A stretch of DNA of 64,000 nt, from the NCBI RefSeq assembly GCF_029892095.1, contig NZ_JARZAE010000004.1, forward strand, positions 248,001-312,000. Reading direction: 5' to 3'. How positions within the stretch are numbered: the stretch's first letter is position 1; the number at the start of each line of letters is the position of its first letter. Shown in pieces: positions 53,261 to 61,563 of this stretch. A program made the translations under genes and the position numbers. The notes below the pieces were generated by a model. It made no database searches and was not told where the DNA came from. It saw nothing but the letters and a program-made list of their open reading frames with translations. Origin of the DNA: Kitasatospora sp. MAP12-44 (GTDB taxonomy: Bacteria; Actinomycetota; Actinomycetes; Streptomycetales; Streptomycetaceae).

Positions 53261-53539
53261 CTAGCCGACGACGTAGCACCAGGTCGACCCCTGAGCCCAC
53301 CAGGTGCCGGCAGGCTGAACGTTGGTCTCCACGTTGGCCAGGGGGGTGTTGCAGTGCTGGGCCGTGGCACTGGCAGTGGCGGCCTGGATCGCGGCGGCCT
53401 GGGTGGGACCTTGACCACCGAAGACGGCAAACACCCAGTGACCCGGGGCAATAGTCGGCTGCGCCGATGCCATGCCGGTGAGCGAGACGCTGGCAAGCAG
53501 CGTCGCCGCGACGATGGTCACGGCCTTCTTGATCATCAT
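53261..53539 (-). CDS. Small secreted protein with an APGH domain (92 aa)
   Basis: ATG 53539 or 53536 (GGAGG just upstream). A signal peptide (KKAVTIVAATLLASVSLTGM ASA) is followed by a ~66-residue mature domain beginning QPTIAPGHWVFAVFGGQGPT and ending AGTWWAQGSTWCYVVG, with two Cys. It resembles the APGH segment of the lipoprotein gene 182 bp downstream on the same strand. Function is unknown. Confidence 0.75.
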   Translation of the reverse strand: MMIKKAVTIVAATLLASVSLTGMASAQPTIAPGHWVFAVFGGQGPTQAAAIQAATASATAQHCNTPLANVETNVQPAGTWWAQGSTWCYVVG

Positions 53540-53684
53540 GAGTGCCTCCACAGATCGTCGATCAGGGGTGGGTCTCTGGCAGGTGCATCCGGCAGCATGG
53601 CACCGCCTGAAGTGGAAGGCCAGAGTTTCGTCATTCATTTCAGCAAGTGGGCATGCTGGGAGGTGAAGGACGAGGAGATGCGCC

Positions 53685-54683
53685 ATGAACGATCCGAGTC
53701 TGACTCCGCAAGAGCTGCAGTCCCTGGCCGCCGCCGGAATCGCCGCGCCCTCGCTGCTCAACACCCAGCCGTGGCGCTTCCGCGCGTTCTCCGGCGCCCG
53801 CACGCTGCGGGTGTACGCGGACCCGCGGCGGGCCCTGCCCGTGACGGATCCGGAGGGCCGGGCGCTGCACCTCTCGGTGGGTACCGCGGTGTTCAACCTG
53901 CGGGTCGCGGCCGGTCACCTCGGCCGGGAGCCGTCCGTGCGGCTGCTGCCGGAGACCGACGACCCCTGCCTGCTCGCCGAACTCGACCTCTCGCGGGCCG
54001 CCACGCACCCGGGTCCGTTCGAGGTGGACGTGTACGACGCGATCTCGCAGCGCCACTCGAGCCGCCTGCCGTATGCCGACCGCGAGGTGCCCGAGGCGGT
54101 CCTCGGCGAGCTGATGGCGGCCGCCCGGGAGGAGGGGGCGGTGTTGTCGGTCCTGCGGGAGGAGGGGGTCCGGCGGGTGATGGACCTGACGAAGGAGGCC
54201 GAGCGCCGCACCGCCGACGACCCGGCGCGCCAGGCGGAGACCCGGGAGTGGATGCGCCCGTGGGAACCGGCGTCCGACGGCATCCTCCTGACCACGCTGG
54301 GACCGCCCGACAGCGAGGCCCACGTGCCGATGCGCAGCTACACCGGCCTGCCGCCGGCCGTCAGCGTGCCGTCCGAGCCCTTCGAGACGCTGCCACGGCT
54401 GGCCCTGCTGTCCACCCTCGCCGACCACCCCGCGGACTGGCTCCACGCCGGCCAGGCACTGGAGCGCGTCTGGCTGCTGGCGACGGTGCACGGCATACGG
54501 ATCTCCGTCATGCACCAGGCCCTGGAGTGGCCCCAGACCCGGTGGGAGCTGCGCGATCCGAACGAGGGCCCCGGGTTCGCCCAGACCGTGCTGCGCCTGG
54601 GCTACGGGCCGGCCGGCCCGGCGGCGCCCCGCCGCTCCGTGGCCGAGGTGCTGGAGGTCGTCGGCGACGGCGCTCCGGCCTGA
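53685..54683 (+). CDS. Acg-family FMN-binding nitroreductase-like protein
   Basis: This 332-aa protein starts at ATG 53685. SLAAAGIAAPSLLNTQPWRF is the Acg/nitroreductase N-terminal FMN-phosphate-binding signature. A duplicated core follows (RHSSRLPYADREVPEAVLGE; LLSTLADHPADWLHAGQALE RVWLLATVHGI), and the C-terminal LRLGYGPAGPAAPRRSVAEV is also typical. Mycobacterial Acg is dormancy-regulated and may sequester flavin rather than reduce nitro groups. A similar role under stress is possible here. Confidence 0.85.
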   Translation: MNDPSLTPQELQSLAAAGIAAPSLLNTQPWRFRAFSGARTLRVYADPRRALPVTDPEGRALHLSVGTAVFNLRVAAGHLGREPSVRLLPETDDPCLLAELDLSRAATHPGPFEVDVYDAISQRHSSRLPYADREVPEAVLGELMAAAREEGAVLSVLREEGVRRVMDLTKEAERRTADDPARQAETREWMRPWEPASDGILLTTLGPPDSEAHVPMRSYTGLPPAVSVPSEPFETLPRLALLSTLADHPADWLHAGQALERVWLLATVHGIRISVMHQALEWPQTRWELRDPNEGPGFAQTVLRLGYGPAGPAAPRRSVAEVLEVVGDGAPA

Positions 54684-54723
54684 GGGCCGGTGCGCCGACG
54701 CCACGGGCTTGACTGCCGCGATC

Positions 54724-54790
54724 GGCGGCCCAGAAGCGGCCCAGAAACAGCTCGGAAAGCGGCTCGGAAGCGGCTCGGAAAACGGTTCGA
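54724..54790. repeat. Six imperfect 11-bp tandem units upstream of a GNAT gene
   Basis: The series GCGGCCCAGAA (x2), CAGCTCGGAA, AGCGGCTCGGAA, GCGGCTCGGAA, AACGGTTCGA drifts in sequence but keeps an 10-12-bp period, close to one helical turn. It lies 35-100 bp before the GNAT start at 54824, so it overlaps the likely promoter. Confidence 0.75.
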
Positions 54791-54823
54791 CGGCTTGGCG
54801 CAGTCCTGCCACAGTGATGCGCT

Positions 54824-55792
54824 ATGGCGAACTTCGAGCTGGTGACCGCCGCGGACGTCCACCTCATGCAGGGTCTGGCGCAGCGTGTCACCGCCGCCCG
54901 CCCGGACCTGGTGAACGCCGACGCGTCGTTCGGCGAGCTGGCCTGGATCTGGGGCAAGGGGCACGCCGCCGACGGTCATAGCTGGCCGCGTCGGCTGTGG
55001 TTCTCCGGCGGCGAGCTGGTGGCGTGGGGCTGGGCCTCCCTTCCGCGCCGGGTGCGGCGCAGCGACGGGTCGGTGAAGGACGTCACCGGGGCCTACCTCG
55101 CGTATCAGGTCCATCCCGACCACTCCGGGCTGGTCGACGAGGTGATCGACTGGTACGACAGCACGGCGCCGGACGTCGAGCGTACGGTGATCCCTTGCGC
55201 CGCCGACGAGTTCGCCCTGACGCGATGGGCGGCGCACGGCTACCGGACCGACCCGGCCGCGCTCGGCGACGACGGGTCGTGGACCCAGCTCAACGAGCGG
55301 GACCTCATCGACATGGAGCAGCCAGTGCTGCCCGACGGATTCCGGTTCCGCACCGCGGACGAGGCCGGCGCGGAGGCCGCGGTCCAGGCCCATGTGGACG
55401 CCTGGGCTCCCTCGACGTACACGGCCGAGGGCTACCTCGGGGTCCGGCAGACGGCGCCGTACCGCGGCGATCTGCACATCCTGGTGGAGGCGCCGGACGG
55501 GACGATGGCAGCCTCGACGATCATGTGGCTTGACGACGCCAACAGGACCGCTGAGTTCGAGCCGGTCGGGACGCATCCGGACTACCGGCGTCGGGGGTTG
55601 GGAAGGGCGATGCTGCTGCACGGGATGCGGCTGGCGCGGGCGGCCGGGGCCGCGCAGGTGACGGTCGCCTGCCTGGGTGCGCCGGGGCATCCCGCTGCGC
55701 GCGGGCTGTACTACAGCGTCGGGTTCCGGAAGTTCACGCGGGACGCGCCGCTCATCAAAACCGCGACCGGCAGAGCCACGACGGCAGGCTGA
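54824..55792 (+). CDS. GNAT-family acetyltransferase (double GNAT fold)
   Basis: This 322-aa protein starts at ATG 54824. The N-terminal half (FELVTAADVHLMQGLAQRVT; LWFSGGELVAWGWASLPRRV) looks like a degenerate GNAT domain. The C-terminal half has the complete acetyl-CoA site (EFEPVGTHPDYRRRGLGRAM LLHGMRLAR) and the end motif AARGLYYSVGFRKFTRDAPL. Tandem GNATs of this type include mycothiol-synthase-like and antibiotic acetyltransferases, but the substrate cannot be read. Confidence 0.82.
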   Translation: MANFELVTAADVHLMQGLAQRVTAARPDLVNADASFGELAWIWGKGHAADGHSWPRRLWFSGGELVAWGWASLPRRVRRSDGSVKDVTGAYLAYQVHPDHSGLVDEVIDWYDSTAPDVERTVIPCAADEFALTRWAAHGYRTDPAALGDDGSWTQLNERDLIDMEQPVLPDGFRFRTADEAGAEAAVQAHVDAWAPSTYTAEGYLGVRQTAPYRGDLHILVEAPDGTMAASTIMWLDDANRTAEFEPVGTHPDYRRRGLGRAMLLHGMRLARAAGAAQVTVACLGAPGHPAARGLYYSVGFRKFTRDAPLIKTATGRATTAG

Positions 55793-56000
55793 GGACCGCG
55801 GGCTGAGGACCCGTCAGCCCGCCGGCGCCCACGGCCGGCCCTACCTGACCCATCGTCGACCGCACCCGCGGATTCGGAGCGTCAGGCTTTACCGAAACTT
55901 TGTCAGTTACACGATCACGCTTGGCGTGTGACATGTGCAATGGTACATCCCGACCGGATCGGTGGCCCAGCCGCCACCGAACACCAGGAAGGGATTCGCT

Positions 56001-57959
56001 GTGACCGCTATACGTTCAGGCGCGCGGCGCGGGACGGGGCTGTTCGCCTCCGCCCTGCTCACGCTCGGCATGGTGCTGACCGGGCTTGCCGGCACCGCGC
56101 AGGCCGCAGTCGCCACGCCGGACACCCCGTTACATCCGGCATCGGCCGGGTGGGTCCAGACGCACGGCAACTGGGTGCAGATCCAGCCGGGCCACCCGCA
56201 CGCCGCGGCGAGCGCGCGCCCCGGCTCGTCGTCGTCGCCGTCACAGTCGCCGTCACAGTCGCCGTCGGGGCCGACCGCCAACGCCGATCCGGCCAAGCCC
56301 GACGTCGTGGTCAACAACGGCCAGCCGAACCTGGCCTACGCCGGTGGCCAGGACTCGGTCGGCGTCACCTCCGGACCGCCCAAGGTCTACGTCATCTACT
56401 GGGGCTCCCAGTGGGGCACCGCCGGCCAGGACGCCGACGGCAACACCACGCTCTCCAACGACCCCGACAACGCCGCGCCCTACCAGCAGTCGTTCTTCAA
56501 GGGCCTCGGCACCAACGGTGACGCCTGGAGCGGCGTGCTGACCCAGTACTGCGAGAACGTGGCCTCCGGCAGCGGGAGTTGCCCGTCCACCGCCCCGCAC
56601 GTCGGCTACCCGCAGGGCGGCGCACTGGCCGGCGTCTGGGTCGACAACACGGCCGCCGCGCCCGACCGCGCCACCGAACCCCAGATCGCGGCCGAAGCAG
56701 CCGCTGCCGCCAAGCACTTCGGCAACACCACCACGGCGCAGAACCGCAACGTCCAGTACGTGGTCACCACGGCCAAGGGCATGGACCCGGACAGCTGGCA
56801 CGAGCTCAACACCTGGTGCGCCTGGCACACCTTCGAGCGCTCCAGCTACGGCACGCTGGCGTACACGATCATGCCGTACCTGACCGACAACAAGTACTGC
56901 GGTACCAACTGGATCAACCCCGGTCCGCGCGGCCGGCTGGACGGCTGGTCCATCCTCGGCGGCCACGAGTACGCCGAGACCCTCACCGACCAGAACGCGA
57001 TGGGCGGTTGGATCGACCCGGCCGGTCAGGAGGACGGCGACAAGTGCGCCTGGATCACCCAGGGAACGCCCGGCGGCCTGTTCAACCTGCAACTCGCCAC
57101 CGGCCCGTTCGCCGTGCAGACCACCTGGTCCAATGACCAGCACACCTGCTCGGGTTCGCATCCCGTGGTGGCCAACCAGCCGCTCGTCGTCAGCACGATC
57201 TGCGACCAGACCGCCGCACCGGGCCAACAGGTCAGCGTCCCGGTGATCGCCACCGACCAGAGCGCGCGACGACTCACCTACCGCGCCACCGGACTGCCGC
57301 GCGGCCTCACCATCGACCCCCGCACCGGGGTCATCCACGGCCGCACCCAGGAGCGCGGGTACCACGACGTCTCCGTCACGGTCCGGGACGACGCCGGCCA
57401 CCAGGCGGGCACCCGGTTCTGGTACGGCTTCTTCAGCTCGGGTGAGTACGGCTGCCTCGGCATCGAGCAGATCGTCGACCCCGGCTTCGAGGTCCCCACG
57501 GACGCCAACGGCAACTACCCCGGCTGGTGGTCCCAGTCCGCGCCCGGGATCATCACCCAGTCCACCGCCCACCAGCCGCACTCGGGCGCCGGGTACGCCT
57601 GGCTCGGCCACAGCGCCACCCAGGACGACTCGCTCTCCCAGGGCGTGGAGACCACCCCCGGCTACACCCGCGCCTCGCTCTCCTTCTGGCTGCACGTCGA
57701 CTCCACGAACAGCGCGGCGACCGCGCAGGACAGTCTGACGCTGGAGCTGGACGACCAGTACTCGGGCAAGCAGATCGCCGTCCTGAAGACGTGGTCCAAC
57801 CTGGACGCCAGCAGCGGCTACGTCCCGGTCTCGATCGACCTGACGCCGTACGTGGCACCGGAGTTCGGCTCCACGGTCATCGTGAAGTTCACCTCGCACG
57901 AGACCGGCGACGCCAAAACCGCGTTCCTGCTCGACGACACCTCCTTCCACCTGAGCTGA
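56001..57959 (+). CDS. Large secreted protein with a HEYAE zinc-peptidase-like motif and Ig-like domain
   Basis: This 652-aa protein is read from GTG 56001 behind AGGAAGGG. A signal peptide (~1-36; FASALLTLGMVLTGLAGTAQ A) is followed by a low-complexity Ser/Pro/Gln stretch (~75-90). Domain 1 (~110-400) has PKVYVIYWGSQWGTAGQDAD and SILGGHEYAETLTDQNAMGG WIDPAGQE; HEYAE plus a downstream acidic loop looks like a metal-peptidase site. A putative Ig domain follows (~415-490; LPRGLTIDPRTGVIHGRTQE). The C-terminal jelly-roll-like module runs ~500-652 (DPGFEVPTDANGNYPGWWSQ). It is probably an extracellular hydrolase or adhesin; EXORDIUM/phosphate-induced-like proteins are an alternative family. Confidence 0.75.
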   Translation: MTAIRSGARRGTGLFASALLTLGMVLTGLAGTAQAAVATPDTPLHPASAGWVQTHGNWVQIQPGHPHAAASARPGSSSSPSQSPSQSPSGPTANADPAKPDVVVNNGQPNLAYAGGQDSVGVTSGPPKVYVIYWGSQWGTAGQDADGNTTLSNDPDNAAPYQQSFFKGLGTNGDAWSGVLTQYCENVASGSGSCPSTAPHVGYPQGGALAGVWVDNTAAAPDRATEPQIAAEAAAAAKHFGNTTTAQNRNVQYVVTTAKGMDPDSWHELNTWCAWHTFERSSYGTLAYTIMPYLTDNKYCGTNWINPGPRGRLDGWSILGGHEYAETLTDQNAMGGWIDPAGQEDGDKCAWITQGTPGGLFNLQLATGPFAVQTTWSNDQHTCSGSHPVVANQPLVVSTICDQTAAPGQQVSVPVIATDQSARRLTYRATGLPRGLTIDPRTGVIHGRTQERGYHDVSVTVRDDAGHQAGTRFWYGFFSSGEYGCLGIEQIVDPGFEVPTDANGNYPGWWSQSAPGIITQSTAHQPHSGAGYAWLGHSATQDDSLSQGVETTPGYTRASLSFWLHVDSTNSAATAQDSLTLELDDQYSGKQIAVLKTWSNLDASSGYVPVSIDLTPYVAPEFGSTVIVKFTSHETGDAKTAFLLDDTSFHLS

Positions 57960-57968
57960 CCCCTCGCA

Positions 57969-58009
57969 GTGCCCCGTTCCGGCCCACCTCACGGGCCGGG
58001 ACGGGGCAC
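57969..58009. terminator. Bidirectional terminator between convergent genes
   Basis: GTGCCCCGTTCCGGCCC (57969-57985) and 57993-58009 pair over 17 bp with one mismatch and a 7-nt loop. It serves the secreted-protein gene (plus) and the polyprenyl synthetase gene (minus, stop at 58029). Confidence 0.8.
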
Positions 58010-58028
58010 CCGGATACCGACACACCGG

Positions 58029-59117
58029 TCATCGGACTCGATCGACGCTCCACAGCGGCAGGTACTCGAAGAAGGTGACCGCCTCGTCCCGCCACCGCGG
58101 CCGCCAGCCGGCGGCTTCGACCGACGCCAGTTCCGCGTAGCGCCGCATGTCCGCCCGCAGCGCCGCCTCGACCCCATGGCGCTGGGCGATGTCGCGGATG
58201 GCGGCGATGGCCTCCTCGGAGCAGGTTTCGCTCCCGAGTGCGGACTCCACCACGGCCCGCTCGGCGTCGGTGGCCGCGGTCAGGATGGCAGCCACGGTGT
58301 AGTTGCGCCGCCCGTCGCGAATGTCCGTCCCCGTGGGCTTGCCCATGGTCGCCGCGTCCCCGAAGAGGTCCAGGTAGTCGTCGCGCATCTGCCCGGCGAT
58401 CCCCACCAGCCGGGCATAGCGCCGCAGTTCCGCCTCGAAGCGGGCCGGCTGCTCGCCCGCCGCGAGCAGTCCCAGTTGCATCGGGGCCAGGACCGAGTAG
58501 CGCGCGGTCTTGTAGTCGGCGACGCCGTGCAGGGCTTCTTCGTTCGGGATCGGGGTGAAGTCCCGTTCCATATCGGCGATCTGGCCCACGATGGTGGCCG
58601 ACGCCGCCCGTGTCTGCGCCTCGACCATGGCCTGGCGCACGGCGAGGGGCGCCTTGGAGTCGAGGAGTACCTGCAGGGAGAGGGCGAGCGCAAGGTCGCC
58701 TGCCAGTACGGCCAGCCCCAGAGCGGCCTGCGGCCGGTCGGCGAACTTCTCGCGGTAGGCGTAGTAGGTCGACGGGCCGCCCCGCCGGGTGGGGCTGTCG
58801 TCGATGATGTCGTCGTGGATCAGCCCGTGGGTCTGCAGCAGTTCGATACTCAGCGCCGCGGCATCCAGCCCCTCGACCGGCTCGGCGGTCACCAGGCGAG
58901 CCGCTTCGAAGAGCAGCACCACCCGCATCCGCTTGCCCCCGCGCAGGGACAACTCCCGCAGCAGCCGCACGGCGTCGGGCGTGAAGCTGCTGAAGGACGG
59001 CGCGTCGAGGGTGGCGCTCAGGCTCTCGAAGTACTCCTCGAAGAGCGTGCCGAACCGGTGCTCGTATCCGGCGATACGGGCCCGGATCTGTTCGGCGAGG
59101 ACAGTTTTGTCGGTCAC
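58029..59117 (-). CDS. Polyprenyl synthetase (trans-isoprenyl diphosphate synthase)
   Basis: This 362-aa protein is read from GTG 59117 behind AGGAG; the frame is open upstream but without a ribosome site. The first aspartate-rich motif is THGLIHDDIIDDSPTRRGGP, the second is AGQMRDDYLDLFGD, with LRGGKRMRVVLLFEAARLV earlier. It condenses isopentenyl diphosphate with an allylic diphosphate to GPP, FPP, GGPP or longer chains; the length cannot be fixed by eye. No terpene cyclase or phytoene synthase lies nearby in the window. Confidence 0.92.
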   Translation of the reverse strand: MTDKTVLAEQIRARIAGYEHRFGTLFEEYFESLSATLDAPSFSSFTPDAVRLLRELSLRGGKRMRVVLLFEAARLVTAEPVEGLDAAALSIELLQTHGLIHDDIIDDSPTRRGGPSTYYAYREKFADRPQAALGLAVLAGDLALALSLQVLLDSKAPLAVRQAMVEAQTRAASATIVGQIADMERDFTPIPNEEALHGVADYKTARYSVLAPMQLGLLAAGEQPARFEAELRRYARLVGIAGQMRDDYLDLFGDAATMGKPTGTDIRDGRRNYTVAAILTAATDAERAVVESALGSETCSEEAIAAIRDIAQRHGVEAALRADMRRYAELASVEAAGWRPRWRDEAVTFFEYLPLWSVDRVR

Positions 59118-59498
59118 GAGGCGATCTCCTGTTCGGGGGCTGGTGACACGCTCGCAGAAATCGGCTGCGCAGCGAAATCCACTCCCGAACGTGTCTTCAG
59201 CCCCCCGTGCGGTACGTCCTGTCCCAGACGGCCCAGAGTTCGGCCTCCGCGCGGTTGTTGGAGTGGCTGAGCGCTGACAGCACAGCTGCCAGGGCTTGGA
59301 ACACCGGCATCGAGGAGCCGATCTCACCGGACACCACGGCGCTGACCCGCAGCGTCGCATGACCGCGCAGGACTACGTCACGTACCGCAGGCGGGTGATC
59401 CGGGTGACCGTCCGTCAGGGTCCGTTGTCAGTGCCTCCCCATAGTGTGGAGACATCACTCGGGGAGAACTCGGGGAGCCTCGGCGAAGGAGCAGACAT

Positions 59499-60557
59499 AT
59501 GTCCGCCAACAAGATTCAGCACAAGGTGAATCACGTCGCGCTGGTAGTGGACTGTTCGGGTTCGATGCGTCCGCACCAGAGTCAACTCATTCGCGTCGTG
59601 GACGAGTTCGTGGCGGGTTTGAAGGCCGAGTCGGACAGCCTCGGTCATGAGACCCGGATCAGCCTCTACTCCTTCGACCACAGGGTGGAAAACCTGGTCT
59701 GGGATATGGACGTGAAGCATCTGCCGTCCATGCGCGGTCTGTACCGGGTCAACAATGGCGCTACGGCCCTCATTGAAGCCTCTCTGAAGTCCCTGGACGA
59801 CCTGGGCCATATCTGGGAGGCGTACGGCGAGCACAGTTTCCTTCAGATCGTGGTGACGGACGGCGAGGAGAACGCGTCCGGCGGCGACCGGCGGCACGAC
59901 GGTGACCTGGCCATTCTCGGCCCTTGGCGCGACAGGATCGCGGCGAAGCTGGGTTCGCTTCCGGGCCACTGGACTTCCGCGATCCTCGTTCCGAACTCCC
60001 TGGCGAAGCGAACCGCCCAGAACTACGGCTTCCCCGCCGGAAATATCGCCATCTGGGATGCGGATTCGCAGGCGGGTGTCGAGGAGGCGATCGGCACCGT
60101 GCGCGCTGCCGCCACCAGCTTCCTCCGTGGCCGCGAGAAAGGCGTGCGCGGCACAAAGAACCTGTTCGCGGTCGGCCAGGACATCTCGGTCGACGATGTG
60201 CGGGCGAATCTCGAACCGGTCCCGGCCGACAAGTACCGACTCCTGAAGGTCGACACGGAGGTCGAGATACGTGCCTTCGTCGATTCGCACCCGGGCGTGA
60301 CGTACGAACGCGGGTCGTGCTACTACCAGTTGGGCACCCGGGTTCAGGTCCAGCCCGACAAGGAGGTCATCGTGGTCGAAAAGGACACCGACCGCGCCTA
60401 TACGGGCGAGGCGGCACGCAGTCTTCTGTTCGGTACGGGCATTCAGGGGACCGTCTCGGTAAAGGCCGGGTGTAATCCCAAGTTGGAGGTATACGTGCAG
60501 AGTCGTTCGGTGAACAGGAAGCTCAAGCCGAAGACGCGTCTGCTCATCATGCTCTAA
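59499..60557 (+). CDS. von Willebrand factor A domain protein
   Basis: This 352-aa protein starts at ATG 59499 behind GAAGGAG. The vWA fold has the MIDAS start VNHVALVVDCSGSMRPHQSQ and the later acidic residue in LQIVVTDGEENASGGDRRH. Residues ~205-352 form a second, beta-rich domain (GTKNLFAVGQDISVDDVRAN; TRVQVQPDKEVIVVEKDTDR). There is no signal peptide. It may be the metal-dependent scaffold of a stress or phage-tellurite type system, but no partner genes (TerD, AAA-MoxR) are adjacent. Many codons end in A/T near its start, giving a weaker GC bias than its neighbours. Confidence 0.8.
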   Translation: MSANKIQHKVNHVALVVDCSGSMRPHQSQLIRVVDEFVAGLKAESDSLGHETRISLYSFDHRVENLVWDMDVKHLPSMRGLYRVNNGATALIEASLKSLDDLGHIWEAYGEHSFLQIVVTDGEENASGGDRRHDGDLAILGPWRDRIAAKLGSLPGHWTSAILVPNSLAKRTAQNYGFPAGNIAIWDADSQAGVEEAIGTVRAAATSFLRGREKGVRGTKNLFAVGQDISVDDVRANLEPVPADKYRLLKVDTEVEIRAFVDSHPGVTYERGSCYYQLGTRVQVQPDKEVIVVEKDTDRAYTGEAARSLLFGTGIQGTVSVKAGCNPKLEVYVQSRSVNRKLKPKTRLLIML

Positions 60558-60569
60558 AACTTCTTGGGA

Positions 60570-60617
60570 GCCCGATGGCGGCCCGGACCCGAGGTCGGGT
60601 CCGGGCCGCCATCGGGC
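60570..60617. terminator. Perfect 21-bp-stem terminator
   Basis: The arms 60570-60590 (begins GCCCGATGGCGGCCCGGA) and 60597-60617 pair without mismatch, with a 6-nt loop (GAGGTC). It is 12 bp after the vWA stop and 9 bp from the stop of the convergent pseudogene, so it would work in both directions. Confidence 0.85.
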
Positions 60618-60625
60618 GCGCCGAC

Positions 60626-61454
60626 TCAGCGCACGACGAAGGGTGCCACGTGGGTCGTGGTGTCCGCGCCGCTGATGGTGAACTGCAGGTTGTAGTTCCC
60701 GCTGGTCAGCCCTTGCGTGTTGACGGTGACGAGGTATTCGGAGGCGGCTCCCGGGAGGTACTGGAACGGGGCTGTGAAGGGCTTCGTGACCGGCCCGCTG
60801 ATCTGAGTGGACGTCAGTTTGATGGTGGGGCTGGAGAGGTTGTTGCCGTTCGCGTCGCAGATCCGCACCCTGAGCGCGAAGACGCCGTTGGCGCGGCGTG
60901 CTCGGGTCGTAGCGCAGGCAGATCCCGTACGCCACCGTGTAGGTCACGCTCGCGCTGGAGGTGTTCGTCGCGCCGCACGTGTAGGCCTGCGTACCCGAGG
61001 CGTAGAAGTCACCGAAGGTCGTCGCCGGGAAGTCGCCGCCCGGCACGCCGATCGCCACCGCGTTGGGGTCGGCGGTGGCGGAGGAGGAGGTGAAGCCCGA
61101 GAACAGGTCGTCCTGGTCGTCGAGTGCGACCGAGCCGAAGTAGATGTCGCCCCCTGGCAGGCCGAGGTCGACGTTGGTCGCCAAGGACTGGCCGCCGTTG
61201 GTCGAGACCTGGATGTAGCGCTGGCAGGCGCGGGTGGTCGTGTCGTTGGTGGGGGTGCACTTCACGTTGAAGACGCCCCACAGGTGGTTGTTCTGCCAGA
61301 CGACCGAGAGCATCCGGCCGTCGTTGGTGGTGACGGTCGGGTCGCCGCCGGCCGGCTGGGCCGCGTTCGGCGGCGATTCGGCGGAGCCGATGGCGATCGT
61401 CGACAGGATGTTCGTACACGGCGATTCCCGCTGCGGCCCGGCGGAGCTTCCCAC
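60626..61454 (-). pseudogene. Secreted-protein gene, frameshifted and 5' truncated
   Basis: The first frame reads from about 61440 (CTNILSTIAIGSAESPPNAA) through LSVVWQNNHLWGVFNVKCTP and DIYFGSVALDDQDDLFSGFT to AYGICLRYDPSTP near 60895. Coding then continues in another frame as NGVFALRVRICDANGNNLSS and ISGPVTKPFTAPFQYLPG to the stop at 60626. The switch needs a 1- or 2-nt indel within the run CCGCGCCAACGG (complement around 60885-60897). No signal peptide or start precedes the first frame. It is probably a decayed cell-surface or exported beta-rich protein; a sequencing error could explain the frameshift but not the missing start. Confidence 0.7.
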
Positions 61455-61563
61455 GCGCGGAGCAGCGACCTGCGACCAGCGGGTTCACCGCCGACGGGCC
61501 CGGGGCGGCCCGGATCTTGGGCGCCTGACGGTGTTGTCGTCCGGGGCGACTACTGTGCCGGTC

